A stretch of 64,000 nt of DNA. It comes from Callaeas wilsoni (lineage: Eukaryota; Chordata; Aves; Passeriformes; Callaeidae). Location: contig VWPU01017392.1 in the NCBI GenBank assembly GCA_013398955.1, positions 1 through 64,000 on the forward strand, given 5' to 3'. The position numbers were made by a program, and so were the translations under genes. Of this stretch, positions 12,677 to 25,421 are shown piece after piece. Numbering within the stretch: the first letter of the stretch is position 1; every line of letters starts with the position of its first letter. The notes below the pieces were generated by a model. The model saw only the letters and a list, made by a program, of their open reading frames with translations, was not told where the DNA came from and did not search any database.

Positions 12677-12861
12677 TTTTTTTTCTTTATTTGTTTGGTT
12701 TGTTCATTTGTTTGTTTGGGGGTTCTTTTTTGTTTTGGGGTTTTTTTTGGTTGGTTGGTTGGTTTCAGGATTTTTTGTTTAATTTTTGTTTTGTTTTTGT
12801 TTTGGTTTTGGTTTTGTTTTGTTTTTGTTTTATTTTTGTTTTTTGTTTTTTGTTTTTTTTT
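12677..12861 (+). repeat. G/T-rich low-complexity tract (GTTT/GTTTT)n
   Basis: About 185 bases consist almost wholly of T and G in irregular GTTT, GTTTT, GGTT and TTTTTG units. Open frames through it give Phe/Cys/Leu/Val-rich hydrophobic peptides, which are artefacts. A smaller version of the same composition precedes it at 12609-12630. Confidence 0.95.
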
Positions 12862-15800
12862 ACTGTAGATTGAATTTCCCCTTAGTTATAGAACAGAAAT
12901 AGCTGAATCCAGAGGAGAAAATTTACTGTTTAGGCTCTTAATTCAAACGAGATATAGCCAGCGTTGCATATGTTGAGTCTACTTCACTGCACTGTGTATT
13001 CCATGTGGAATGACTCAGAAGAAAACAGCAGTCTAGTCTAACATATATAGTCTCTGGATATATGTTGGCTGGGGTTCCTGGCTTGTAGACAGCAGTATAT
13101 GAGAAAAAAAGAAACACTAGAGAAAAAAAAGTTATATAGGGAAGAATCTATTCCTATCAAAATGGATTGTTTCTTATTGTCTTTACACTGAGCAGTCATT
13201 ACAATGAGTGTATATAAAAGTGTAAACATTAGAAAAAATAAATAAATGGATCTCTATAAATCTGTGAATTTTACTCTCAGTGTGGTGAGAACACAAAGCA
13301 TCATCTTTCATAGCAGAAGGAAGAAAACTGTTTCAAATTGGAAGAGGAATGGGGGGAAAAGAGTATAGAGTAGGCATGGGGGAAAATTTGCCCTTAATAC
13401 CTTTCTTCTTGTCCCTTAGTCAGAAGAAATGGGAGAAGAGAAGCCCATAGTTTGCTCTGTAGTAAAAAAATAAAATACTCTGTGTACACTGTGCAGTAAC
13501 TGATCTCACAAGGTTCACTTCATCCTAATTTTCTTTGGAGGCAAAGTACCAGATATGTGGTGTCTGTACAAAATATTGAGGAATACTTGCTTTCCATCTG
13601 GAAACAAACTTCCTCAGTGCAGTTATCTCATATGAAGCCAGCATGCTGTACAGCTGATTGCTTCGGCTTATTCTGGGTTTACTATTGGGGAGCCATTAAT
13701 TTTATTATGGTGGTGATTACATGACGTAATAGGGATCATTTGCATTCCAGTATTTATGGCACAAGTTTGGAGAAGAGTTTTTGGAAGTAAATAGATCTGG
13801 AATGAAAGATGTAGAACGAATTGTTGTATGCACTGAGTTAGATGCATTCTTTGAGTTATCACTGTTTCAGGGTATTGTGACCCATATTTTTTTCCCATTG
13901 GTTGTTTGACTTTTTAATACTCTAATATGAAATGTGGTGGGCAGATTGCGATACCTGACTGAACCAGATTTACAATAGTTGTGATCTTACAATTCTTTGA
14001 AAATTGGATCCTTCTTGAGGTAACAGTAACTAAGGACACAAATGAGGGCACGCAAACATACTAATTCTAAAATTTAAATTTTTGTTTAGCCTGTTTGATC
14101 TTGTTGTTGCTTTGCTTAGAGTTATAATCCTTTCTCTTACAGTTTCCAAAGCCCTGAGCTGTACCTTGGCCTTTCTGTGCTCCACGAGGAGCCTTCACTA
14201 ACTGTTTTAGAATGTGTTTAGGTTTTTCATTTTTACATCTCCTGGGTGATTTTTTGGTGAAAAATGTTCATGCAGTGTTGCTAAAAATGAACAGGAATTA
14301 CAAGTTAATTTCATCTTAATGACAACTAAGTAGCTTTAGAATGCAAGTGATGGGAACCAAATGTGCTATTGTTGCCTTAAACATACTTGATTTGAGGGAA
14401 TATGGTAATAAAATGTCCGCAAGCACAAATTCAACAAAAAGTAGAAATTTTGAGGCGATAAAAAGAGCTCATTACAGAAGCTCAAAACTATTCTGAGAAA
14501 AAAAACAACTATTCTAGAAAACTATTCTAGTTATAGCAAGTCTGAGGAAGGATTTTAAAATTAACAGTGCATAAGTTAGCTCTGAAATATTAGCAAATTA
14601 CTATTACTATTCCAATTATGATAATACCGTTCATTATTAATTAGATCATTCATTGTCATAAATAATGCTTATCTCACTTAAAATTCCCCTCCATCCTCAC
14701 TTTGTGTTAGGGGATCAGTTCCTGAATTTCTTCGCTTGTGCAGCTCTTCATGTGTCAGCAGACATTCCCTGCCCGTGTAAGGACGAGGTGTGTTCAGCCA
14801 TCTGGTTTGTACAGCATCACTAGAAGTGGTCTGTAAAGAAGTAGCAGCCTTTGGCCTGGCGAAGGAATTCCAGCAGATCTAGCACTTCCGTCTGGCTGTG
14901 CTAGTTATGGAGGAGGCTCCACATAGGGAATTGCCACCCATACTTGGAATCCAGTCCTGGAGTCACTTCTGGAAGCAGCATATGCCATGTATAGTTTTAT
15001 CTAGATGCATTTTACTAGTTCCTTGTGTCAGAAATTGAGTAAGATATGTTGTATGAACATTGTGTCTGGTCTTGTCATTTATCCAAATATTATACAGCTT
15101 GTGGGGCAAGACCTTGACTTTTAAATACATCATGCTTTCTTAGATGCTTTGAGGCCAAGTGCAATAGCTGGTGTTGTGGCAGAGTTGTTAATTTAAGCTC
15201 AGAGTTCAGAGATCAGGGAAACTGGAATATTTGTTTTTCCGTGCATAACATTTTACTCATTCTCAAAGCACGTCTAGTGTTAATGAGGCCATTTGTATTT
15301 AGTACTTTGAGTAATTTAGATGAAATTATAATTCTCTTTAATTTCTAAAGTCATTAGTATTGAAAGAAGCCCTTTAATTGAGAGAAACTATACTATGATC
15401 TAGTGAAGCACAGGTGTATGCTTCTAAAACTGGGATGATGTAGTAATTGCTTTATTGCTGGGTCCCTTAAAAAAACAAAAAAGGAAGAAGTGTGAAACTC
15501 ATTTTTGTAGCCAAAGGTATCCAATGGAAGGTTGCTACCAAAAATGAAATTCTGTATATTTATATCAGTAGTATCAGACTGTTATTGGGTTTTTATGATG
15601 CTCAGATATTTATATCTCTTAGTACTAGCCTAAATTGGACTAACAGGTGTGCCAAATACTACTTTTTTTTAAACATAGAGAAATCTGATATATAGAAATG
15701 CAAAGGAGAAGTAGTTGACTGAGTGGACTTGCACTGAGCTGAGCAGCATTGGAACTCAGTCCCCAGTACTGGAATTCTGTAACGGATGTAAATTTATTCA

Positions 15801-17595
15801 AGTTAGAAGTGTGCCTGACTCTCTTCAAAGATATTCACTGGTAACCGTGGTTAGCGTATTGTTAGCGAAAGTTGGTTTTGTTTTTGTTGGGTGTTGATGA
15901 TGTTCTGTAGATGTTAATTTTAATTGAAAGCAGATGTGATGGCTTCTAGGTTATGACTTTGCCAAAAATATTAAAATGTACAATTGGAGAAGTGCTAGAG
16001 AAGAGAAAGTGAAAAAGAGATGTAAGGGAAGAGAGTCTTCAGATTCACATCTGCTTTTCCTTATGTTCTGCTACAAGAAGCAACATGGAAACACTAATTA
16101 TCCTCTTAAGGGGATACTTACGTACAGATATTCATATACCCATCTCAGCACTGCATACACAGGCACATTTGTGCATATTTGTAAATAAAGGTGTGCAATA
16201 TGTGCTTGGAGGAAACAGAATCACCTGGATGCCTTAAACACACGTCTGGAGCAGTTCTTCATTTGATGTAACTGACTCTAGTAAATTGATTTATATAATT
16301 CTGAGATTCTGTTACTTTTGCCTGTTATTACAGCACTCCTACTCCTCTTGTCAATGGGTTATTACAAATGTTGCACTTTTAAAATAGATAGCTGGACTTT
16401 TAGAGAGTGCATGCATACCCTAGAGACTGAACATGTTCTGTAGGTGCCAGATGAAGATACAGCTATATGAGCAGTCCAATGCTTTTGATTAAAGAAAGGA
16501 AAATTTCACTTGTTCCAAAGGTCATTTAAGCTTATGTGCAGATTGTAACCCAGCTCTTTAACTTGGCCTGGAACTAGAAAGGTGATCAGTGCAGTATGTT
16601 TAGGAAGCGCTGGTTATAGTGCATTTGTTAATGATTTAACTCAGAGTTCAGCAGAGCCTCATAATTACTTCAAAGGCTCTGGATACTCTGATGTGTGTTC
16701 TCTTGCTTGAGCGAAGCTTGCTTCTCTTTGCAGAGTTGAGGTCTCTGTGACCTGAAGGCAAAGTTCCGCTTTGGTTATTCATTGTAGTACAGCAGAAATG
16801 CAATCAGACTCTGCATGGGCTCCTTTCGAGTCACTGGACTTCGCAAAAGACTTCTTTTGTCGGGTTGCAGCCCTTTGGGTTCAGAGAGCCTGTCCTCTGA
16901 ATATATAGTATCTGTACCCCATGCAAGGTAAAGTCTCTGGAAGAGCCACAAACAACTCCTCCTAAACAGCTTTACGGCAGTGTCCAACAGTGGTTTGTTG
17001 CTGCCCAAAGTCGGATTCAAAGTAATCACCAAACTTCCAAAAGTTGTGTCAGATGCTAGCCATCCTTTAGAAAGAGGGTTGTAAATTATGTGTTTGTGCC
17101 AATAGCTCAAGGGATTTTTAATTTGCTTTTAGAAAGCTTTAATATGGACATCAGAGAACTTAAAAAAATTGAGTATCTGGAAGCTGCATGCTGTTATTTA
17201 TATTTAAAGCAGGTTTCTTAAGTAGGATTTCTCTCACATACTGCTGTATTCAGACCTACTCATTAGGAAGCTGGAATTTTTGTCAGAACTAGTTTAAAAA
17301 TCTCTACAGTTGTCAAACTGTTTCAGAATTAAAAACTTTGGTTTCCTATAACAGTATTTTTTGATAGTTTGTAATTTTTTATTATTATTTGTAAAAATTT
17401 GTAATTTTTTATTCCTAGTACATTTCTGAAAATGATTGCTGAGTATTTGAATCTATGCTTGGGGATACCCCTAAGAAATGGAAAATAACCTGTGGAAACT
17501 AATTTAGGTTGATTATAAGGTAGTAACAGAACATTTATGCCAATGTTTAATTGTATACCTATTAAATTTTATTTACAGAAACTTGTGTCTGTTAG

Positions 17596-17650
17596 GGTTT
17601 TTTATTTGTTTGTTTTTGTTTTTTTTCTTTTGTTTGGGTTTTTTTTTTTG
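17596..17650 (+). repeat. T/G-rich low-complexity tract
   Basis: A 55-bp run of T broken by G in a GTTT/GTTTTT pattern, similar to the larger tract at 12.7 kb. Confidence 0.85.
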
Positions 17651-18602
17651 AGTGGAAACAATTTTATTTTCCAATTAGGAGATGCTTTTTGTACTGAAGT
17701 ATTAAAATTTTGTGGAGGTATCAGGAAATTACAGTCCTGAAAGAATTTACAAAACAATTCTTATTTTTAAAAAATCCCTAAATGAGAAATAAGGTTATTT
17801 AATGAGTCCTGTTATTGATATCTGCATACCTAATGTGGTCAATGAACTTAAGTAAAGGTAAAGCAATTGACTATAATCTTACCTTTTAGGCTGGTCTGTT
17901 TATAGTTGAATAGTTTCACCTGAGAGAGCAGTTTGGATCAAATTACTATAAAGTATAAGTTAATCAGTGGGAACTTGGAGCCAAAATGTTTTATGATGGA
18001 AAAATGTCTAGATTAACCCAATACATATGCAGAAGAAAAGCTTATACATAGTTTTTCATGCATGCTTACTATCTCCCTAATGAAATCTCAGTATTTTCTC
18101 TGCCTCATTAAAAGTAAATTGTTTGTATTAATTCTTAAGTATTTACTCAGTAGTAATATTGAAACTCCTGTGCTTAACATTTTTACACACTATTGTTGCT
18201 GTCTCCTGTTTGTGGTTTCACTTTTTGTTGGTGGCTGCTCACTGGTGAGAAGGAAATACAGGAGATCTTGGTCAAGCATTATATATCGGCATTTCAACAA
18301 CTTAAACCTCTCCCTGGTTTAATAACACTGTTTTTTTCTGACTACACTACAATCAATTAGGAGTGTAAATCAGGTAAGGAATAACAATTAGGAGTGTAAC
18401 CCAAAAGATATGGATGTGTTGGTCTAAGGAGGTATTTTTCCAGTAAACTTAGGGACACTTACTTTAGGTTTCCAAAATTCTGAGATCATCTTCTGGAATG
18501 TGTGTTCTGCTCTCCCACTCCTGCTCACCAATCCCCTGTTGCTCCCAGAGAAAGGGCTTCCAGCTGCAAGAGGCATGACTGGGATTGAAATGAGTTGTTG
18601 GA

Positions 18603-18652
<50 letters not shown>
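18603..18652 (+). repeat. (ATT)n microsatellite, about 16.7 units
   Basis: This is a perfect 50-bp ATT trinucleotide repeat. It causes the polyasparagine run seen in a - strand frame over 18525-18887, which is not a gene. Confidence 0.97.
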
Positions 18653-21600
18653 GAATAAAGAAACATGGCAGTTTTAGCCAGAGCAGGTGGAGAGATGCTA
18701 CTGGGTTGTCAAGGGAGAAATACCTGTTAAAGCTGAGTGGCCGAAGATAGATATTAAAGCAAAACAATGCTGACTTGGGAGATATGAGAATACATTGATC
18801 ATGGAAAAACCCTCTAGAGGTTGAGATGTAGTTTTTTACTAGGAAGATGGAGTTCTGAAGCACTGGTTTGGGCAAATAGACTAACAACCTGCTTGTGTTT
18901 AATATGGAGGTAGCTTAGCTGATGAGTGCTGTAGCAAAGGACTGCCCATTGTGGGCCAGGAGAATCTTCTTAGACCTCTCATGTTATGAGTGTGGTTTTC
19001 GCTAAGGTACTCACTCGCACTCTTCATTCCACAGTCTTTGAATTTATGCACAGTTCCTTTTGGTAATATGGTCATTTGGTTTTAGATATTTTTCCCTGAA
19101 AGAGCAAATTTATGCTGAACGGAAATTTATGCTTCACCTATTCCTACGTCCCTGAAATTGATCTTCACTGTTTGTTCCTGGACTTTTTGGTGGATGGTAC
19201 AAGTAAATCAAGGGCTCTAAGTATCTGTGAGGAACCTTGTGCGAAGAACTTCCATTGGAGAATAACTTACCCGTGGTCTGCAGTAGCAGTCTTGCTTCTT
19301 TGCCAGAAAAAGCAGCAGAGAAAGGACTGTTACACTTGCCAAACAAGGCGTTAATGTGGTCTTGTGATTGGGAAGGAATGATGGCCAGGAAGTACTTCTG
19401 CAGGGCCTCAACAGTGGGGATAATTGATTTTTGCTCTCTGTCATTGAGTGTTCATTGTGTGTACCAGTTCTCATGTGGATGTTTAATTATTGCTGTGGTT
19501 GGAAGTTCAACCCAAGGCTCCAGCTGACAGAAGCTCATAAAGAATTATTTCTGTGTAATGAAATGACTTGTAAGGGAAAAGGGTGAAGAAAAAGGTAACT
19601 CTTTGGTTTTTGTTTTGAACTTAGTTTATCTTCTAGTGCTTTTGGAAACACATAAAATAATTTAAAAGACTTTCTGTATATCTCCACACAATTCATTTGA
19701 TATATTTCGGAGAGAATACTGAGTCAGTATTTTGTCCTAGATTTCATATGAAGCCCATTATTTCAGGTCACAGAGCAAGAAGTAGAACTGACTAGAAAAG
19801 TCAGTTTTAAACATTTTTGAAAGTCTGTGGCTGTTTTATGGGAAGAAAAGGAAGGAAGAAAGAGCAGGAGTGTGCTCCTAGTATGTTTAGATAATGACTG
19901 CTATTATAAACAATTATTATTATTATGATTACTTAAACATTGCTTTTTACCATTGTGTTTTCATCTCAAGTGGGAATTCTCTTTCCTACACAAAACCTCC
20001 TCTTTCCTACACAAAAGCGAATGTTTCTGTGAAATTTTCTGCAAAACCAACAAAAGCATTTTCCAGTAATAGAAGAATGGGGAATATGTTCTCTTTCAAC
20101 TCTTTTTTAATTTGATCAATTGCATCAGAGAGAAAGGGAAAAAAGAAAGAGATGGAAAGATGGTCATATCTTTACAAGGGAGATGTGAATGCTGATTTCT
20201 GTCTGAGCAAGTTGCAGTTGTTTGAAGACATGCATGAATATGAATCACTTGTGATGTATATTTCATCCAAAGACAGAGAGGCAGGCTGCAGTAGGTTATT
20301 CATATGAAGCTAGGATACCTCTGGTTCATGCCCACAAATAACACTTCAACCAGTCTCACACAACCCATTAAAGGTGTCTGTCGAAATAACATCACTAACT
20401 GCTGTCGATGTTTAATCCTGCCCCAGTGATGCCCTGAGTAAAGCTATGCCTTACAGGTAGGCCAGTAAGGATGAAGGTGAGTGCTGATTGATCCCTTTAC
20501 TGCAGTCTCATTTAGCACAGGAGTTGGCAAATGATGAAATTTGATGGCATGTGGTTCTTATTTTTTTCTGTAGCTGTGAAAAATACATCGGCTTGGATGT
20601 GATTTCTTAATAAATGTGAAATCATTGCTTTCTTTTGCACTCACATCTTCCTCAGTACCAGCAAGCTGTAAACTGAAAGCTGCAAGTAGGGACTCATGTA
20701 CATAGAACAGTGTCAGTGCATAATGATGCTGAATAACCTTATCCACCTAAAGAGCTTTTGTGGAGTTGGTATAGCCCCTGCCGAGGAGTACAGCAAGCAA
20801 AGAAAGTGTGTGGTATCCTTTGTAAAGGGTTTTGATGTTCTGCCTACTTTGCTGTAGGTAATAATGCAGTCAGAGCAAATAATGCAAGCCAATAGCACAT
20901 GGAGGAAAATAATGGGAACTTATTATGGATAAATGTAATTGCACATTTCATGCTTTGCTTTTTGTAATGAGTCCATCAAGTCAAACACTGAAATACATTA
21001 ATTAAACACCATTTTCCCATGTAACTCAGTAACTGGATAGCAGCCCTTAGAATATTGGTACCATTACCCAGGTTGGTCGCAGCTCAGTGCAGAGCAGCAT
21101 TTGGCAGTCAGGTCAAGCTGTGATTACTCGAATTGATGAATTTGGTGGACTGGCAGAATGTGCCCCATGGCTGTGGGCTGACTGCTGTGTTACTTCACCA
21201 GGCCTGTAGCAATTAAGTCAAATCATGCTGAGGAACAGTGTCTCCTTTAACTGCATGGTAACTATTCAGGCTTTGAGCATCTATGGCCTTGTCTACTATG
21301 CTTTTGTGGTCTTTTGAAGAGCTTGGCCCTAAGCAAGGGAAATAAAACATTACCTTGTCTAGCAGAACAGAACTGTTTAGATGAGAGGCATGTTTTTGTT
21401 GAGAAAACATACTCTGATGTGATAGTTTTTGTCTAAATCAATGCCAAAAAGGAACTGAAGGTACAGTTAAAAATATTCATTAAATGTTTAATCCAGAAAA
21501 TATCCAGCAAAAGCAAATCTCAAGCCATATTAGTAGGAGATTTTTTTTTCTTTTAATGCACTTCATTAATGGTTTTGCATAATGAGGATCTTTATCTGTC

Positions 21601-21794
21601 TGTCCATACAGTATGTAGGCATATCATGCCTTGTGTCAGCAACTTCAGGCACTTTTAGAAAGGTTATATGTACTACATTACATAGTAAAAGCTACTTTTG
21701 CCATTTAATTTAGGAGCATCCCATGGGGGAGCTAAGTCTTACGCAGTGACTGGAAAGAAGGAGCTGACTCTAAAGGGTATCTGACTTAGATTAC

Positions 21795-22360
21795 TAAAAT
21801 AACCTGGCGGCTGGATGTGACCTGGCAGTGTCTGCTCATAGCCCGGAAGGCCAGCCGTGTCCTGGGCTGCATCCGAAGCAGCGTGGCCATCAGGGTGAGA
21901 AAGAGGTGATTCTCACCCTCTGCTCCGCTCTGGTGAGACCCCACCTGCAGTGCTGCATCCAGCTCTGGGGTCCCCAGCACAGGAACCTGTTGGAGCAGGT
22001 GCAGAGGATGCCACCAAGATGGTTAGAGGGATGAAGCACCTCTCCAATGAGGAAAGGCTAAGAGAATTGGGATTGTTCAGCCTGGAGAAGAAAAGGCTTG
22101 GGGATGACATAATTGCAGCCTTCCGGTACCTGAAGCCTACAAGAACGATGAAGAGGGACTTTTTACAAGAGCATATAGTGACAGGACAAGGGGGAACAGC
22201 TTCAAACTGGAAGAGAGTAGGTTTAGATTACATATTAGGAAGAAATTCTTTACTATGAGAGTGGTGAGGCACTGGAACAGACTGCTTAGGAAAACTGTGG
22301 ATGCCCCATCCCTGGAAGTGTTCGAGACCAGGCTGGATGGGACTTCAAGCAACTTCTCCC
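21795..22360 (+). mobile_element. CR1 LINE fragment, sense, lacking its 3' end
   Basis: This 566-bp CR1 copy covers the end of ORF2 and the 3' UTR. Recognisable segments are CTCTGGTGAGACCCCACCTGCAG near 21929, CAGCTCTGGGGTCCCCAGCAC near 21960, GAAATTCTTTACTATGAGAGTGGTGAGGCACTGGAACAG near 22240, and CCATCCCTGGAAGTGTTCGAGACCAGGCTGGATGG near 22306. On + it still reads parts of the CR1 C-terminal domain, but with gaps. It stops about 90 bases before the expected tail, which is unusual for an element primed from its 3' end. Confidence 0.94.
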
Positions 22361-24559
22361 TATTTTGCCACCTGTTTTTTCTCTTGCTTATGGTTTGGTA
22401 CATGGAAATGTGATATTTATCTTTTGACAGATAATGTTTAATTTTGCCTTCAGCTTGTTTTTATATAATATATTTCATACTGGTTTTGTTAATATTGCCA
22501 TACTTAAGATATTCTCCCCAGGGCACTTTCTGTATCTGCTTTCCAAGTAATATTGTGTATATAATCCTACTGAATTGCAATTATATCCACCAATCAAAAT
22601 TCATGACTCTGTAGAGTTGCTGCCTTGTAACTACACATTTCATTCTTTATTATGAGACTTTTGGCAATATAACTGGCAGCCTATAATCAGCTGGAGTGCA
22701 GGAATTTTGAAGTGTCAGGGCTGTGAGAAATAATCTGTGAAGCTCAGGTTGCCTTGTTTTGGTGGCTGTAGTAGAATCACAGAATAACGAAAGGTTAAGG
22801 AGGTGAACACAGAGCGTCCAGATGGTGCGTAGGTAAACTGGTTAGTTTTGGAAGTGATACTTAGACAAAGTTCAGAAATATGTAGCACCAAGAACAATTT
22901 CAAGGATTACGAGACATATTACGTAATACCAAAGTAGTAATTATTTAGCCAGAGAGGAGCTGGGTGACTAGGCATGGGTTTATGGGTGGGGTGTGAAGCA
23001 GGGTGTGAAAGCTTAGTCACTTAGTGCCGTGTGGCACCAGGCCATTGTAGGAAGTGCCTCCACGGTGTCTCTCTGTGCTTCCCCTCTAGACCATCCTCTG
23101 AGTGGTAGACATATACACAGCTTAGCAGTTATTAAAAGATTTAGTAGAGATGTAACTGCTTTGTTCAACTTTCAGGTCATCAAATGATGTCTTTTAATTT
23201 CTTCTAAGTCAGGTGAAGTCACATTTTAGGCAAGTGTGCTTTTGTCAGAAGCAGATATTTGGCTCACAAATATTAATCTGGTAGTATCTCTTTGCCTTGT
23301 ATGTTTTGCAGGTTCTCAGACTTTTGTGCAGTTGAGTGTTCTCACTTGGTCTTAAACTCTAATATTGAAATGCTCCAAATTAAATTATCTTTTTTCTTTT
23401 AAGAGGTAGAAATGTTCAGTTAAACCGGATGGTCCCCTGGCATTTATGAGGCTGCATGTAGGTGTGCACTCATGAAGTTTTACAAAGGGCCAAGAGCACA
23501 CAGAGATGGTAAACGCTTTGTTAAGAGGTGAATTGTAGCATGTAAGGAGATCAGAGAGCTTGGCTGGGACTTTTTCAGCAGGACAGACTGGCCTGTGTTG
23601 GTTCCCAAAGAGTTCCCCATGTAAAATTAATCTGCAAGGATATTAGCATATGAATATTGCATCTTATGAACCAATACTCTCTCTGAATAACTTTCCATAA
23701 CTAATGCCAACACATTGAATGGTTTTTTGACACTTGTATTAAAAAAAACCCTACTTCTGAAATATGATTTTATCAAATAGTTGGTACATTATTAGACCGG
23801 TGAAGTCAGTTATACACTCCAAACATAATAGTATGTAATTTAAACTAAAAGTTAATTTTACATTTTCCCTGAGCAATGAAATGACGTCCTGATGGATATT
23901 GCATTTTAATGTTCTTTTGGTTGATCATATTATATTTTCTTTCTTCTGTTATTTCCCATAAATGGTATCATTTCATAGTGCTGACAGCTTATATACTAAA
24001 TACCACCATGAAACAACAAGAAGTGTGTTGTTCTCTGTATACTGGCAAATCTCTTTGCTTAATGTGCATTCAATAAAGATAAAATAGCAAATGTTATTAA
24101 ACCAGGGGAAAAGCACAATGAAAGTTATTAATGTGGTTTTTTCCATGGTGTTATACATGTGCCACTTTTTTTTCTTTTCTTTAAAAATACAATTTTGTTG
24201 AAATAAGACAGCAAGGAAAAACTACATCATAAAAGTGCAATAGCAATGAAGATATTTGTTTCAGTGCAGCCTCAGAAGATGAGAGAGCCCATTTCTTTTT
24301 TGGGCAGTGGGAGAGAGTATTAAATGCTGTTCTCTGTTTTCAATTAAACAGCAGCATTAAATATAAAATGCAAGTTTAAGAATTAATAATTTTTCCTTCC
24401 TCAGCCAAATTTTCTCACAGATTTTAAAAGTATTATACCCAGAGGAGGAGTTTAAAAAATGACTAGCTGGTTTTTATACTTTCATTTCACAGAGCTGCAA
24501 TATTGTCCTTCATGGTGAGCTACAAAAGGAATCGAATTTGAAAAACAACTTAAGCGGCC

Positions 24560-24824
24560 TTTACCTAGAGGTCTTTTAGTCCACATAGTCTCACAGGGGT
24601 GTTGGTCAGGATGGGAAGTCCCTGTCCCTTGTCAGTGGATGGTTTGTGTTTGAGGAGCCTCAGCCAGTTGCCTGGTTTGTGCTTATGCTGTAGGGCTGTA
24701 ATGACTTCAGTGCTGTCTCCATCCTTGGGGCTGGAAAGGTCCAAACACGGCAGCTGCTCCTGGAGGAGCATCACCTGGCTGTGCTCCTGGTGCCCATGAG
24801 CACCTGTGCCGCTTTGGACACAAA
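24560..24824 (-). mobile_element. Possible ERVL-like 5' internal remnant with primer-binding site
   Basis: Read on the - strand, the LTR described at 24825-25421 is followed directly by TTGTGTCCAAAGCGGCAC (24807-24824). This resembles the tRNA-Leu primer-binding site TGGTGTCAGAAGTGGG used by ERVL-type elements, with about 12 of 18 positions alike. Around 240 further bases to 24560 are GC-richer than the intron and may be leader sequence. No gag or pol is recognisable. The lower boundary is a guess. Confidence 0.4.
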
Positions 24825-25421
24825 TGTCCCGGCAGCCCCTCCCTCACGGGTTCGGGAATGGAACTTCTCAAACGAGAGTGAAAAAACCCCCGTTTATTTA
24901 ACAAAGCGAGTTCCCCCTCCCTTCCCAGAGGTGGAGGTCGGTGGGCCTCCCGCAATTCTCTCACGTGTCCCAGACCCAAGGCCCAAAGCCCAGCCGGGCC
25001 CTGCCGGGTCGAGGGGTCCCAACCAGGAGTCCCGGAGATGGTGAGCTGGCCTCGGATGAATGAAACAAGCCGAAAAACCGTCCAAGAAGGAGCAGAAGCC
25101 GCTGAGACAGATCTCCGTCCCTCTCCAGCCGACAGCTGAATAAAAGGGTTGCGAGCAACCCCCCCCTCCTCCGCTACTAGCAGAGGGGAAAAAAAAAGTC
25201 TCCAGCTGGGTAAAAATATGTAAGCACTCCAGCCGCAGGGTCAAGCGAGCCACCCCGAAGAGTCCTCCTGGCTGCAGTCCAAAGGCACAAAACAACAACA
25301 AAAACAAAAACAAACAAACAAACAAAAAACCACAAAAACCAAACACCAAAAAAACCCCCAAACAACAACAACAACAAAAACTTCCAGCAGGCGATGGGGA
25401 ATACAGAATCACCCCATGACA
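24825..25421 (-). mobile_element. Probable ERVL-like LTR, antisense to MOCOS
   Basis: On the - strand this 597-bp block begins TGTCATGGGG (25421-25412) and ends GCCGGGACA (to 24825). It thus has the TG...CA termini of an LTR and a short TGTC/GACA inverted terminus. The TGTCATGG start is typical of avian ERVL LTRs as I know them. An AATAAA signal lies at 24898-24893, about 70 bases before the end, as in an R-U5 boundary. It is followed by a T-rich stretch and a CpG-containing U5. A G/T-rich run (A/C-rich on +, 25287-25380) sits in the presumed U3. No 5-bp target duplication links the two ends (CTACC against ACAAA on +), so it is not a simple solo LTR. Family assignment rests on architecture only. 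Confidence 0.58.

Noticed and set aside
16775..17110. A 111-residue open frame on the - strand
   Set aside because: One of the longest frames outside repeats, but it matches no family I know and has no promoter or exon signals.
22773..22800. A short CR1-like 3' end (AGAATCACAGAATAACG)
   Set aside because: Only about 28 bases resemble a CR1 tail, and the following 3' UTR blocks are not visible.
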